From positions 434,001 through 498,000 of the forward strand of contig NZ_JAUZQF010000002.1 of NCBI RefSeq assembly GCF_030718205.1: DNA of 64,000 nucleotides, in the 5' to 3' direction. The DNA comes from Nonomuraea turcica. GTDB taxonomy: Bacteria; Actinomycetota; Actinomycetes; Streptosporangiales; Streptosporangiaceae. The notes under the pieces were generated by a model. It was not told where the DNA came from. It worked only from the letters and a program-made list of their open reading frames with translations, and ran no database searches. Position numbers and translations under genes: made by a program. Shown piece by piece: positions 19,066 to 29,741 of the stretch. Every line of letters begins with the position of its first letter. Position 1 is the stretch's first letter.

Positions 19066-19764
19066 ATGTCCCTGACCGACGAGGCGATCTCCCGCATCCG
19101 GGCCCTCATCCAGTCGGGCGAGCTGCCGCCGGGGGCGCGCCTGCCGCCGGAGCACCAGCTCGCCGCCCAGCTCGGCGTCTCCCGCAACCCGCTGCGCGAG
19201 GCGGTCAAGGCGCTGGTCGTGGCCCGGGTCCTTGACGTACGGCGGGGCGACGGCACCTTCGTGACCAGCCTGGAGCCGCGGCTGTTGCTTGAAGGGCTGG
19301 GACTGGCCGTCGAGCTGTTGCGCGACGACACCCTGCTGGAGATCGTCCAGGTACGGCGGATGCTCGAGCCCGCGGCGACCGCCCTCGCCGCGTCCCGGAT
19401 CTCCGCCGAGCAACTCGACGAGATCGGCGAGCACCTGAACGCGATGCGCGCCGCCTGCGATGACGTGGAGAAGCTGAACCACCACGACGCCGCCTTCCAC
19501 CGCGCCGTCGTGCGGGCGACCGGCAACGAAACGCTGTCCACCCTGCTCGACGGAATCTCCGGCCGCACGCTGCGGATGCGGGTGTGGCGCGGCACGGTGG
19601 AGGCCGGCAGCTCGCACAAGACCGTCGCCGAGCACGAGGCGATCTACCACGCCCTGGCCGCCGGCGACGCGACGCTCGCCCAGGCCGCGGCGCTCGTGCA
19701 CATCGGCACGACCGAGACCTGGCTGCGCTCGGTGTTGGGAGACGTCGAGGACGCCCGGTGCTAA
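19066..19764 (+). CDS. FadR-subfamily GntR transcriptional regulator
   Basis: A 232-residue regulator with an N-terminal winged helix (ISRIRALIQSGELPPGARLP, QLGVSRNPLREAVKAL, VLDVRRGDGTFV) and an all-helical FCD effector domain with metal-binding type residues (HHDAAFHRAVVRATGN, SHKTVAEHEAIYHAL). It is divergent from the Rbs-type transporter operon with the GACAT-N3-ATGTC sites between, so it very likely controls that importer and the downstream GH95 gene. FCD domains usually sense organic acids or sugar acids. Confidence 0.94.
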   Translation: MSLTDEAISRIRALIQSGELPPGARLPPEHQLAAQLGVSRNPLREAVKALVVARVLDVRRGDGTFVTSLEPRLLLEGLGLAVELLRDDTLLEIVQVRRMLEPAATALAASRISAEQLDEIGEHLNAMRAACDDVEKLNHHDAAFHRAVVRATGNETLSTLLDGISGRTLRMRVWRGTVEAGSSHKTVAEHEAIYHALAAGDATLAQAAALVHIGTTETWLRSVLGDVEDARC

Positions 19765-19824
19765 CCCCCGTCCACCACGCTGCCGCTCACAACCAGGCGG
19801 GCGCCGTAGAGCCCGGTGGGCGCG

Positions 19825-20598
19825 CTAACGTTGCAGGCGCACGGGGGCGCTGGGTGCGTTGCGCCGGACGAGCCAGGCCTCGGTGATGTGCGTGAACATC
19901 GCTTCGCTGGCGCCATCGGGGTCATGGGCGGCGATGCGTTCATAGATCCGGCGATGGCCCTGGTTGGACGCCACGCACAGGGCGCGTTCCGGCTTGCCCA
20001 TGTATCGGGCGGTGTTGATCACCTGGCTCTCCAACGCTCGCACGACGCCCCGGGCGATGCGGTTGCCGGACGCCAGCATGATCGTGTCGTGGAAGGCGCG
20101 GTCGTGATCGGCGTAGGTGACATGGTCGTCCACGAGCTCGTCCATCCGGTCCACCAGAGCACGCAGCCGCTCGATGCTCTCCTCGTCCGCCACCCGGGCG
20201 GCGAGGTAGGCCATGTCGGACTCGAGCAGGCGGCGGGTGACGACGAGGTCGTCGAGGATGCCCAGGCTCTCGTCCATGTCGATGGTCGCCGCGAGCACGA
20301 GCTCGTCGAGCATGTCCCACATCGTGGGCGGGGTCACCATGGTGCCCGCGCCCTGGCGAACCTGGACGAGCCCCTTCTCCTGGAGGATCTTCACGGCCTC
20401 ACGGACGACGGTCCGGCTCACCGAGAAGGTCTCGCACAGCACGGGTTCTGGGGGAAGGGACGTGCCGGGCGGGTGCACGCCGCGGACGATGCGCTCCACG
20501 AGTTCCGCTGTCACCGCCTTGCCCAGGCTGGCCGGTCGTCGGACCCATGCGGGCGGCGGCACGGGGACGCTGCCGGGCGATTCCTGCGATGCCGTCAT
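19825..20598 (-). CDS. Second FadR-subfamily GntR regulator
   Basis: A 257-residue regulator. The winged helix (ELVERIVRGVHPPGTSLP, ETFSVSRTVVREAVKIL, QVRQGAGTMV) is followed by an FCD domain (YADHDRAFHDTIMLASGN). It is convergent with the first FadR-type gene and divergent from the solute-binding protein gene at 20735. It probably represses the 20.7-25 kb operon containing the ABC importer and enolase-superfamily enzyme; related regulators sense uronates or aldonates. A short inverted repeat at 20645-20661 lies between the divergent genes. Confidence 0.93.
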   Translation of the reverse strand: MTASQESPGSVPVPPPAWVRRPASLGKAVTAELVERIVRGVHPPGTSLPPEPVLCETFSVSRTVVREAVKILQEKGLVQVRQGAGTMVTPPTMWDMLDELVLAATIDMDESLGILDDLVVTRRLLESDMAYLAARVADEESIERLRALVDRMDELVDDHVTYADHDRAFHDTIMLASGNRIARGVVRALESQVINTARYMGKPERALCVASNQGHRRIYERIAAHDPDGASEAMFTHITEAWLVRRNAPSAPVRLQR

Positions 20599-20644
20599 AT
20601 CTTCCTCCGGTGACCTGCTAGGTCAGCGCCACCGCGGCAGTATA

Positions 20645-20661
20645 TGTCATCCGTATTGACA
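20645..20661. promoter_or_regulatory. Putative operator between GntR regulator and ABC operon
   Basis: TGTCA and TGACA arms are separated by seven bases, followed by a related ATACGTCATACG segment. The arms are short, so this is only a candidate site for the regulator at 19825-20598. Confidence 0.35.
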
Positions 20662-20734
20662 GCATACGTCATACGAATTACGTTTCCGGGCAGACGGCCG
20701 AGGACACCGGCCGCGTTCTGGAGAGTGATCAGCC

Positions 20735-22003
20735 ATGAGGCAGCGAACACTATGGTCGGTCGTCCTCGTCACGGGACTGGCCGTGACCGGCTGCGGAAGC
20801 GCCGCACCGACGCAGTCCTCCCCCGGGGAACCCAAGGGCAGGATTGTGGTCTGGGACTGGAAATCCGGTGAACCGGCCGTGGCCTCCTACGTTGAGAAGG
20901 CCAAGGCCGACTTCGCCAAGAAACATCCCGATGTCGCCGTCGAGTTCGTGGCTCAGCCGTTCGATCAGTACTACACGCTCTTGGGCGCGGCCACCCAGTC
21001 GGGAAAGGGCCCCGACGTCATGCTCTTCAACGGCGGCGGCCAGCTCCGCGACCGGGTGGACACGCTCCTGCCGCTCGACCAGTACGTTGCCGAGGACAAG
21101 CAGCGGCTGGCGGGCTGGGACGCCTTCAGCAAGGACGGCACGATCTACGCCGCCCCGGTGACGCTGCAGGGCCACCCGATCTACTACAACAAGACGATCT
21201 ATCAGAAGGCGGGGCTGGATCCGGCGAACCCGCCGAAGACGTGGAACGAGTTCGTCAGTGGCTGCGCCGTCATCAAGAAGACGGCCGGCGCCAGGTGCTT
21301 CGCCCTCGGCAACAAGGAAGGCTTCGGGATCCAGTTCTTCATGTCGGGACTTGGGCCGGGCATCCTGACGCCCAAGGAGTACGACGACTGGATCTCCGGG
21401 AAACGCGACTGGACCTCTCCCCACGTGAAGGAGATCTTCGCCCTGTGGAAGAAGGTCAACCAGGACGGCCTGAACAACGACGGGGCCAACTCCACCGCGC
21501 TGTTCAACGACGCCTTCGCCGTCTTCAACACCGGTAAGTCCGCCCACATCATCGGGCTGATGTCGGATATCGGGCACTGGAAGGACTTCGGCGAATTCCT
21601 GGGCGCCGACCAGGTCGGCGTCATGACCGCCCCCGTGGTCACCGACGGAGCCACGCCCGTGCTCCCCTACGACGGCGGCATCGGTTACGGGGTCGCCAAA
21701 TCGACCAAGAATCCTCAGCTGGCCGCCGACCTGGTGCGATCGCTGACCTCGACCGGCGCGCTGACCGCCTTCTACACCGGCGCCGGCGCGATCACCTCCG
21801 ACACCACGATCGACGTGTCGCAGGGCGCTCCCGCCGTGGCCGCGATCGTGCCCCAGATCAAGGGCGGCAAGCCCGCACTGCACGTCGCGCTGTCCAGCAA
21901 GACCCTGGACCTGATGGGCCGGCTGTCCCAGCAGCTCCTGAGCGGGTCGGCGAGCGTGGATGACGTGGTGAAGCAAATGGCCGCTTCGGACAAGGCGAGT
22001 TGA
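20735..22003 (+). CDS. Extracellular carbohydrate-binding lipoprotein (ABC importer)
   Basis: A 422-residue family-1 solute-binding protein. The lipobox LAVTGC puts Cys20 at the mature N terminus. The fold is typical: RIVVWDWKSGEPAVASYVEK, PDVMLFNGGGQLRDRV, YYNKTIYQKAGLDPANPPKT. It is the first gene of a binding protein-permease-permease-enzyme operon. No ATPase is nearby; such CUT1 importers in actinomycetes usually use a shared MsiK-type ATPase encoded elsewhere (inference). Confidence 0.94.
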   Translation: MRQRTLWSVVLVTGLAVTGCGSAAPTQSSPGEPKGRIVVWDWKSGEPAVASYVEKAKADFAKKHPDVAVEFVAQPFDQYYTLLGAATQSGKGPDVMLFNGGGQLRDRVDTLLPLDQYVAEDKQRLAGWDAFSKDGTIYAAPVTLQGHPIYYNKTIYQKAGLDPANPPKTWNEFVSGCAVIKKTAGARCFALGNKEGFGIQFFMSGLGPGILTPKEYDDWISGKRDWTSPHVKEIFALWKKVNQDGLNNDGANSTALFNDAFAVFNTGKSAHIIGLMSDIGHWKDFGEFLGADQVGVMTAPVVTDGATPVLPYDGGIGYGVAKSTKNPQLAADLVRSLTSTGALTAFYTGAGAITSDTTIDVSQGAPAVAAIVPQIKGGKPALHVALSSKTLDLMGRLSQQLLSGSASVDDVVKQMAASDKAS

Positions 22004-22029
22004 TCGTGCCGCTCGGGGGTTCGTCACCG

Positions 22030-22980
22030 ATGGTCCGCTCGGCGCAGGCGGAGCGGACCACCGGGGCAAAGTTCGAGCGGCCAGGACGCCACGGCGGCAC
22101 CGAAAGGACCCCCCGTGGGGCGTGGGCCGAGCGGCTTGCGCCCTTCGTCCTGGTGGCTCCGGCCGTACTGATCATCGTGGCGCTGCGGTTGTGGCCGCTG
22201 CTGCTGGGCGTCAACTTCTCCTTCACCGGCGACGGGGAGCGCAACGGGACCTTCGTCGGCTTCGACAACTACGCCGAACTGCTGAACGATCCGTTGTTCC
22301 GCACCGCGCTGGGCAATGTCGGCTTGCTGGTGATCCTGCTTCCCGTCGCGGTGGCGATCCCCGGCCTGCTGGCGACGTTCATCTACCTGCGGGTGCCCGG
22401 GCATCGGCTCTTCCGCAGCGTCTACTTCTTCCCGGCCGTGCTCTCACCGGTGATCGTCGGTGCGATCTTCAACCTGATGCTGGGCTTCGACGGCCCGCTG
22501 AACACCGCCCTGGCACAGCTCGGCCTCGGCCCCGTCGACTGGCTCGGCGACCCGGACATCGCCATGTTCACGGTCGTCGGCGTGCACATCTGGGCGACGT
22601 TCGGGATGGCCCTGGTGGTGTTCCTCGCCGGATTCTCCACGCTGGACGCCGCACTCCTGGACGCCGCCCGGATGGACGGCGCGTCACTGCCCCAGATCAT
22701 CTGGCATGTCATCGTCCCGGGCCTGTCCCGCACCATCCAGTTCGTCTTCGTGACCACCATGATCGGAATGCTGACGTCCATGTTCGGCCTGCTGTACGTC
22801 ATGACCAGCGGCGGCCCTGAAGGTTCGACGTACCTGCCGGAGTTCTACGTCTGGATCCAGCAGGGACGGATGAACCGCCCGGCACTCGCCTCGGCCGCAT
22901 CGACGGTGCTGTTCCTCATCATGCTCGTGGTCGGAATCCTGCAGGTGATCGTGCTCCGCCGCGCAGGGAGGGAAGACTGA
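22030..22980 (+). CDS. Carbohydrate ABC transporter permease 1 (CUT1, MalF type)
   Basis: A 316-residue permease with six helices and the EAA-loop DAARMDGASLPQIIWHVIVP. ATG 22030 follows GGGGG at 22015-22019. A TTG at 22000, overlapping the binding-protein stop, or a GTG at 22006 are alternatives giving up to ten extra residues. Its stop shares one base with the next gene's ATG (TGATG), so the two permeases are translationally coupled. Confidence 0.9.
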   Translation: MVRSAQAERTTGAKFERPGRHGGTERTPRGAWAERLAPFVLVAPAVLIIVALRLWPLLLGVNFSFTGDGERNGTFVGFDNYAELLNDPLFRTALGNVGLLVILLPVAVAIPGLLATFIYLRVPGHRLFRSVYFFPAVLSPVIVGAIFNLMLGFDGPLNTALAQLGLGPVDWLGDPDIAMFTVVGVHIWATFGMALVVFLAGFSTLDAALLDAARMDGASLPQIIWHVIVPGLSRTIQFVFVTTMIGMLTSMFGLLYVMTSGGPEGSTYLPEFYVWIQQGRMNRPALASAASTVLFLIMLVVGILQVIVLRRAGRED

Positions 22981-23807
22981 TGCCCGGCAAGAGCTTGGGC
23001 AGGTGGGTGGCCGCCGTCCCGATGGCGCTCCTCGCGGTGGCGACCGTCTATCCCCTCCTGTTCACCACCAACGCCGCGATGAAGACCCGGCGGGAGTACA
23101 TCCTCGACCGCTTCTCCCCTACGAGCTCGCTGCACCTGGAGAACGTCGCCGCGGCGTGGAACAGCGTCGGCATGGCGCGCTACTTCGCCAACTCGCTCAT
23201 CGTGGTGACGGTAGCGGTGATCCTGCTGCTGCTCTTCGGGTCGATGGCCGGCTTCGCACTGGCTCAGTTGCGCTTCCGCGGCTCCTCGGCGCTGTTCCTC
23301 GGCTGCCTCGCGGCGTTGTTCGTCCCGTTCCAGGTGATCATGGTGCCGATGGCCCGGGTCATGGCGGACAGCGGCCTCATCGACACCTATCCCGGACTGA
23401 TCCTGGCCTACGTCGCGCAGTTCCTCCCCTTCACCATCTTCCTGATGACCAGCCACTACAGGACCATCCCGGTGGAGATCATCCATGCGGCAAGGATCGA
23501 CGGGAACTCCACCTACGGCGTCTACCGGCGGATCATGATTCCGCTCGGCGCTCCGGCCTTGTTGTCGGTCGGCATCCTCGATGCCCTGTTCTGCTGGAAC
23601 GACGTGCTCATCTCCCTGCTGATGATGCCCTCGCCAGAGCATCGCACCCTCATGGTCGGGGTCACCTCGCTGCGCGGGCAGTACTCGGACAACATCCCCC
23701 AGTTCGCCTCAGGAGTGCTGATCGCCGCGATACCCGTCCTGTTGCTTTATCTCTTCCTTCAGCGTCAGATCGCCGACGGTGTCACCGCCGGCTCCACGAA
23801 GGGCTGA
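22980..23807 (+). CDS. Carbohydrate ABC transporter permease 2 (CUT1, MalG type)
   Basis: A 275-residue permease with six helices and an EAA-loop (EIIHAARIDGNSTYGVYRRI followed by MIPLGAPAL). It pairs with the preceding permease to form the channel of the sugar importer. It ends one base before the ATG of the enolase-superfamily gene, consistent with a single operon. Confidence 0.94.
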   Translation: MPGKSLGRWVAAVPMALLAVATVYPLLFTTNAAMKTRREYILDRFSPTSSLHLENVAAAWNSVGMARYFANSLIVVTVAVILLLLFGSMAGFALAQLRFRGSSALFLGCLAALFVPFQVIMVPMARVMADSGLIDTYPGLILAYVAQFLPFTIFLMTSHYRTIPVEIIHAARIDGNSTYGVYRRIMIPLGAPALLSVGILDALFCWNDVLISLLMMPSPEHRTLMVGVTSLRGQYSDNIPQFASGVLIAAIPVLLLYLFLQRQIADGVTAGSTKG

Positions 23808-23808
23808 C

Positions 23809-24993
23809 ATGCGCATTTCGGGGTATCGCACGTTGACGACGGTGCATGAATGGGGCCGCCCCGTCGGTGACGCCAACGGCGTCTACGCCGACGGGAACGT
23901 ACCGGTGCCGATCATCATGGTGGACACCGACGAGGGGATCACCGGCGTCGGCCTCGGGCCGCACGCACACCTCGACACCATCTTCGCCGCCATCGAAGGC
24001 GAGGATCCGCGCGGCGTGACGGCGCTCTACGACCGCATGCTGCGACAGACCTTCAAGGCCGGCCACGCGGGCGCCGTGTTCGGGACGATCGGCGCGCTCG
24101 ACACCGCTCTGTGGGACATCAAGGCGCAGGCCGCCGGCGAACCGCTCTGGCGCCTGCTGGGCGGTCGCGACCGGCGGGTCCCCGCCTACGCCTCCGGCCT
24201 GGACATCGACCTGACAGATGAGGAACTCGTCTCCCTCTACCAGGTCTACGCCCGGCACGGGCTGCGGGCGGCCAAGCTCAAGGGCGGCCTCGACATCGAC
24301 CGCGACCGGCACCGCCTGACACTGGTACGAGACGTCCTGACCGAGGCCGGGCACGGATCGCGACCGGGCCTGATGCTCGACGTGAACGAAGCCTGGGCCC
24401 GCAAGCAGGCGGTCCGGCACGTCCACGAGCTCGAACGCACCCTGGATCTCACGTGGATCGAAGAGCCGGTCCGGCGGTGGGACGCCGAAGGCCTGGCCAT
24501 CGTCGGCCGCGGGATCCGGGCCTCGGTCGCCACGGGCGAGAATCTCACCGGGCTCGAGCAGTATCGACCGCTGCTGGCCGCGGGAGCCGTCGACATCGTC
24601 CAGACGGCCGCCGTCTGGGGGATCACACATTTCCTGCGAGTATCCGCTCTGGCACACGCCCATGACCTGCCGGTCAGTCCAATCGGCACCACCCCGATCG
24701 CCCTGCTGCACGCCGCGACGTCGGTACCGAACCACCTGATCAGCGAACTGCAGGACCTGCGGCCACCTCTCGGGGTGTCTCTCGACCTGACCGTCGAGGA
24801 CGGCGCGTTCATCCTCGGAGACTCCGCCGGCCTGGGCGTATCGATCGACGAGGACGCGGTCACGTCGCTCGCCTGCCGCCCGGCCGACGCGATGGCGGCC
24901 GGCACCCCCAACGTCCGGCCCGAGCACGCCGGACGGCGACTGCTGGCGGTGGCCGATCAGGGCGCCGCCTCGCATCACCAGCTCACCCCCTAG
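23809..24993 (+). CDS. Enolase-superfamily (mandelate racemase/sugar-acid dehydratase-like) enzyme
   Basis: A 394-residue protein with an N-terminal capping domain and a modified TIM barrel. Metal ligands are present: Asp191 (LMLDVNEAW), Glu218/219 (WIEEP) and Glu244 (TGEN). The KxK base motif is K156-L-K158. The usual second base of the mandelate racemase subgroup is missing: the barrel end reads SPIG with Ile292 where His is expected, and QTAA at 265-268 lacks the partner Asp. The reaction is probably a dehydration, epimerisation or cycloisomerisation of a sugar acid imported by the adjacent ABC system, using a one-base or altered mechanism. Confidence 0.85.
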   Translation: MRISGYRTLTTVHEWGRPVGDANGVYADGNVPVPIIMVDTDEGITGVGLGPHAHLDTIFAAIEGEDPRGVTALYDRMLRQTFKAGHAGAVFGTIGALDTALWDIKAQAAGEPLWRLLGGRDRRVPAYASGLDIDLTDEELVSLYQVYARHGLRAAKLKGGLDIDRDRHRLTLVRDVLTEAGHGSRPGLMLDVNEAWARKQAVRHVHELERTLDLTWIEEPVRRWDAEGLAIVGRGIRASVATGENLTGLEQYRPLLAAGAVDIVQTAAVWGITHFLRVSALAHAHDLPVSPIGTTPIALLHAATSVPNHLISELQDLRPPLGVSLDLTVEDGAFILGDSAGLGVSIDEDAVTSLACRPADAMAAGTPNVRPEHAGRRLLAVADQGAASHHQLTP

Positions 24994-25081
24994 TCGTAGA
25001 CCCTCACGACCGGACGGCGAGGCGAACTCGTTCGCCGCCTCCCGTCCCTGCCCCCAACGTGCCGGATGAAAGGGAACACGC

Positions 25082-28039
25082 GTGCGTCCGTTACTCGTGC
25101 TGCACAGACGAACATCGGCTGCGGCGTCCGCCGCCTTACTGATCGCGGCCGGACTCCTCGTCGGCCCAGTCACCGCCCGAGCGGAGGCCATGACCGTGGG
25201 AAACCAGACGATCGTGGTCGCGCCCGTCGGGACCAAGAACGCCGACGACAAGGGCCCGGGTAGCGCCGGACGGCCGCTAGAGACCCTGGAGGAGGCACAA
25301 CGACGGGCGCGCCAGGCGGCCGCGGAGGGCAACCGCGACGTCACCGTCGAACTCCTCGACGGCACCTATCGGCTGACCGCGCCGCTGCGGTTCGACGCCG
25401 CCGACTCCGGCCGGAACGGGCACACCGTGACCTGGAAGGCCAGGCGCGGCGCCAAACCCGTGCTGAGCGGCGCCAAGCCCGTCACCGGCTGGGTGCTCGA
25501 CGACGCCGCGACGGGCGTCTACAAGGCCCAGGTCGGCACCGGATTCGACAGCCGGCAGCTCTACGTCGACGGCGTCCTGGCGCAGCGGGCACGCACCAAG
25601 CTGGCCCGCGACGACATCACGCTCAACGCGACCGGCTTCACCGTCAACAACCCCGGCCTCGCCTACCTGGCCACGCTGCCCGACCAGAAGCGCATCGACT
25701 TCCAGGCGATGCTGTCGTTCACCAACCGCTTCGCGCCCGTGCAGAGCATCTCCGGCTCCACGGTCGTCATGCAGCAACCGGCCTGGGACAACAACACCTA
25801 CGGTTACGACACCATCCAGTCTCCGTTCCGCACGCCGACCTTCTACCTGCTGAACTCCAGGAGGTTCCTCGACGAGCCCGGCGAGTGGTACCTGGACCCG
25901 AGTGCCGGGACGCTCTACTACAAACCGCTCGCCGGGCAGGATCTCTCACGTGCGCGCGTCGAGCTGCCGCGGCTGGAGTCGCTGCTGCAGGTCGGCGGAA
26001 CGTACGACGAGCCCGCCCGCAACCTGCGGTTCGAGGGCCTGACCTTCACCGGCACCACATGGCTGCACCCCGGCACTGCCGACGGATACGCCAACCAGCA
26101 GACCGGCACGTTCATCAGCGGCGTTCAGCCGCACCGGCCGGCCGACGCGTTCACCTCGTGCGCGGTCGGCTGCAAGGGATTCGAAGGAGCGCGCAACGGC
26201 TGGGCGCAGGCACCCGCCGCGGTGCAGGTGTCAGCCGCGGAGAATGTCAGCTTCACCGGCGACACCTTCGTGAACCTCGGCTCCGTCGGGCTCGGCATCG
26301 GCAACGACGCCAACGCCCACGCCAGCACCGTGGGATTGGGCGCGCACCACGTGACGGTCACGGGAAGCACGTTCACCGCGAGCGCCGGCGGCGGCATCGT
26401 GGTCGGAGGTGTACGGCCCGACGCCCACCACCCCTCCGACCCGCGCATGGTCAACAGCGACATCACGATCAGTGACAACCGGGTCTACGCGACCGCGCTC
26501 GAATACCAGGACCAGGACGCGATCTTCGCCAGCTACGTCACGCGGCTGATCATCGAGCACAACTACGTCTCGGACATGCCCTACTCCGGCATCGGCGTCG
26601 GTTTCGGCTGGGGCGCCAACGACCCGGGCGGCAGCCCCGAGTACATCAACCGCGGGCTCTACGACTTCCAGCCGATCTACGACACCCCGACGACCTCGAG
26701 CGATGTCCGCATCGTGGGTAACCATGTGCGCAACGTCATCCAGACGATGAACGACGCCGGCTGCATCTACACCCTCTCCGCGATGCCCCGCAGCACGATC
26801 GACGAGAACTACTGCGAGAACAGCGGGCAGCTCGGCCTGTACTTCGACGAGGGCTCGCGGTACCTGTCCGCGAACCGCAATGTGTTCGTCAACACCGCGG
26901 GGCAGTGGGCGCATGCCAACAACCAGAACGGCAACCACACCGGCAACCTCACCCTGACCGGAAACTTCGCGACCAACCCGGCCATCACCGGCATCGTCAA
27001 CGGCCAGCGCGGCAACGTCACACGCGACAACACCGCCATCACCTCCGGCAACCTCCCGATCGCGGCCAGCGAAGTGATCCACAAGGCGGGCCCGACCGGC
27101 CAGTACCGCGGCCCCGCCGACCCGCAGCGCCCGCCAGTCGGCGCCTACCTCGTGGCCGAACCGGTCAGCCTGAACGCCGGTGGTACGAGCACGGTCACCG
27201 CCACGGTGGCGAACATCGGTGACAGCCCGGCTTCCGGCCTGCGTGCCCGGATCACCGTCCCCGAGAGGTGGCAGGCCGTGCCCATCGGCGAGCCGCTGAA
27301 GCCGGACCTCCCCGCGGGCGCCTCGGCCACCGTGTCGTGGAAGGTCACGGCGCCCGGGTCGGTCACGACCCCGGTCGACCGCGCGCCGGTCACGATGTCA
27401 CTGACGTTCCAGGCAGGCAGGACCGAGTACGCGCTGAAGAGGTCGCTGACACTGACCGCGCTCAACCCGCTGACGTCCCTGAAGGGGTACGGCTCGGTGC
27501 CGAGCCGGTTCGCCGAAGCCGGATCCGCGTACGCCATCCTGACCTCGGGCACCGATATCTGGCAGGACGGCGGCGGGTCGTACGACGAGTACGGCGCCAT
27601 CTACCAGGACGACGCGGTCGGAACCACAGCCACGGTGACGGCACGGGTCACCGAGATGGACAACACCAACTCCTGGGCCAAGGCGGGTGTCGTCATCCGC
27701 AACGATCTCACCGCCGCCGCGTCGTCGCCCGGGTACGCCGTCATGGTCGTCACCCCCGGCAACGGGGTCGCCTTCCAGTGGGACTCCAACGGCAACGGTT
27801 ACCTCGACTCGTTCGGCACAGCCTCTGGGATCAAGACGCCGGCCTGGGTCCGCCTCGTCCGCTCCGGCAACGAGGTCAGCGGCTACTACTCCACGAACGG
27901 CACCGATTGGATCAAGGTCGGCCCGACCGCCACCCTGCCCGGCATCGCCGGAACGCAGGACGCGGGGCTGATCGCGACCTCTCACGCGGCCGGCGTGACA
28001 GGCCAGTTCAGCTTCAGCGACTTCTCCGTGAGCACGTAA
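25082..28039 (+). CDS. Large secreted right-handed beta-helix protein (GH141-like candidate)
   Basis: A 985-residue protein. A signal peptide (about 1-37, ending in ARAEA) is followed by a parallel beta-helix region (about 45-690), a CARDB/NEW3-like beta-sandwich (about 700-800) and a C-terminal DUF1349/concanavalin-like domain (about 810-985, GYGSVPSRFAEAGSAYAIL to FSDFSVST). The helix region opens with VTVELLDGTYRLTAPLRF and contains EWYLDPSAGTLYYKPL, a pattern common in GH141-type proteins that act on fucosylated or xylan-like polymers; this family call is tentative. GTG 25082 follows AAAGGGAA. It is likely co-transcribed with the importer upstream. It ends at a strong hairpin. Confidence 0.78.
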   Translation: MRPLLVLHRRTSAAASAALLIAAGLLVGPVTARAEAMTVGNQTIVVAPVGTKNADDKGPGSAGRPLETLEEAQRRARQAAAEGNRDVTVELLDGTYRLTAPLRFDAADSGRNGHTVTWKARRGAKPVLSGAKPVTGWVLDDAATGVYKAQVGTGFDSRQLYVDGVLAQRARTKLARDDITLNATGFTVNNPGLAYLATLPDQKRIDFQAMLSFTNRFAPVQSISGSTVVMQQPAWDNNTYGYDTIQSPFRTPTFYLLNSRRFLDEPGEWYLDPSAGTLYYKPLAGQDLSRARVELPRLESLLQVGGTYDEPARNLRFEGLTFTGTTWLHPGTADGYANQQTGTFISGVQPHRPADAFTSCAVGCKGFEGARNGWAQAPAAVQVSAAENVSFTGDTFVNLGSVGLGIGNDANAHASTVGLGAHHVTVTGSTFTASAGGGIVVGGVRPDAHHPSDPRMVNSDITISDNRVYATALEYQDQDAIFASYVTRLIIEHNYVSDMPYSGIGVGFGWGANDPGGSPEYINRGLYDFQPIYDTPTTSSDVRIVGNHVRNVIQTMNDAGCIYTLSAMPRSTIDENYCENSGQLGLYFDEGSRYLSANRNVFVNTAGQWAHANNQNGNHTGNLTLTGNFATNPAITGIVNGQRGNVTRDNTAITSGNLPIAASEVIHKAGPTGQYRGPADPQRPPVGAYLVAEPVSLNAGGTSTVTATVANIGDSPASGLRARITVPERWQAVPIGEPLKPDLPAGASATVSWKVTAPGSVTTPVDRAPVTMSLTFQAGRTEYALKRSLTLTALNPLTSLKGYGSVPSRFAEAGSAYAILTSGTDIWQDGGGSYDEYGAIYQDDAVGTTATVTARVTEMDNTNSWAKAGVVIRNDLTAAASSPGYAVMVVTPGNGVAFQWDSNGNGYLDSFGTASGIKTPAWVRLVRSGNEVSGYYSTNGTDWIKVGPTATLPGIAGTQDAGLIATSHAAGVTGQFSFSDFSVST

Positions 28040-28061
28040 GGAGTGCACCTGGTGGATGGAG

Positions 28062-28105
28062 ACACCTTTCGCCGGAAGCGGAGGACCGCCTCCGGCGAAA
28101 GGTGT
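28062..28105. terminator. Bidirectional hairpin terminator
   Basis: The perfect 15-bp arms ACACCTTTCGCCGGA and TCCGGCGAAAGGTGT enclose a further short stem and an AGGA loop. It sits between the convergent beta-helix and GH27 genes and can terminate both. Confidence 0.85.
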
Positions 28106-28119
28106 TCTCGCCACGTTCC

Positions 28120-29733
<1,614 letters not shown>

Positions 29734-29741
29734 TCACCTGA

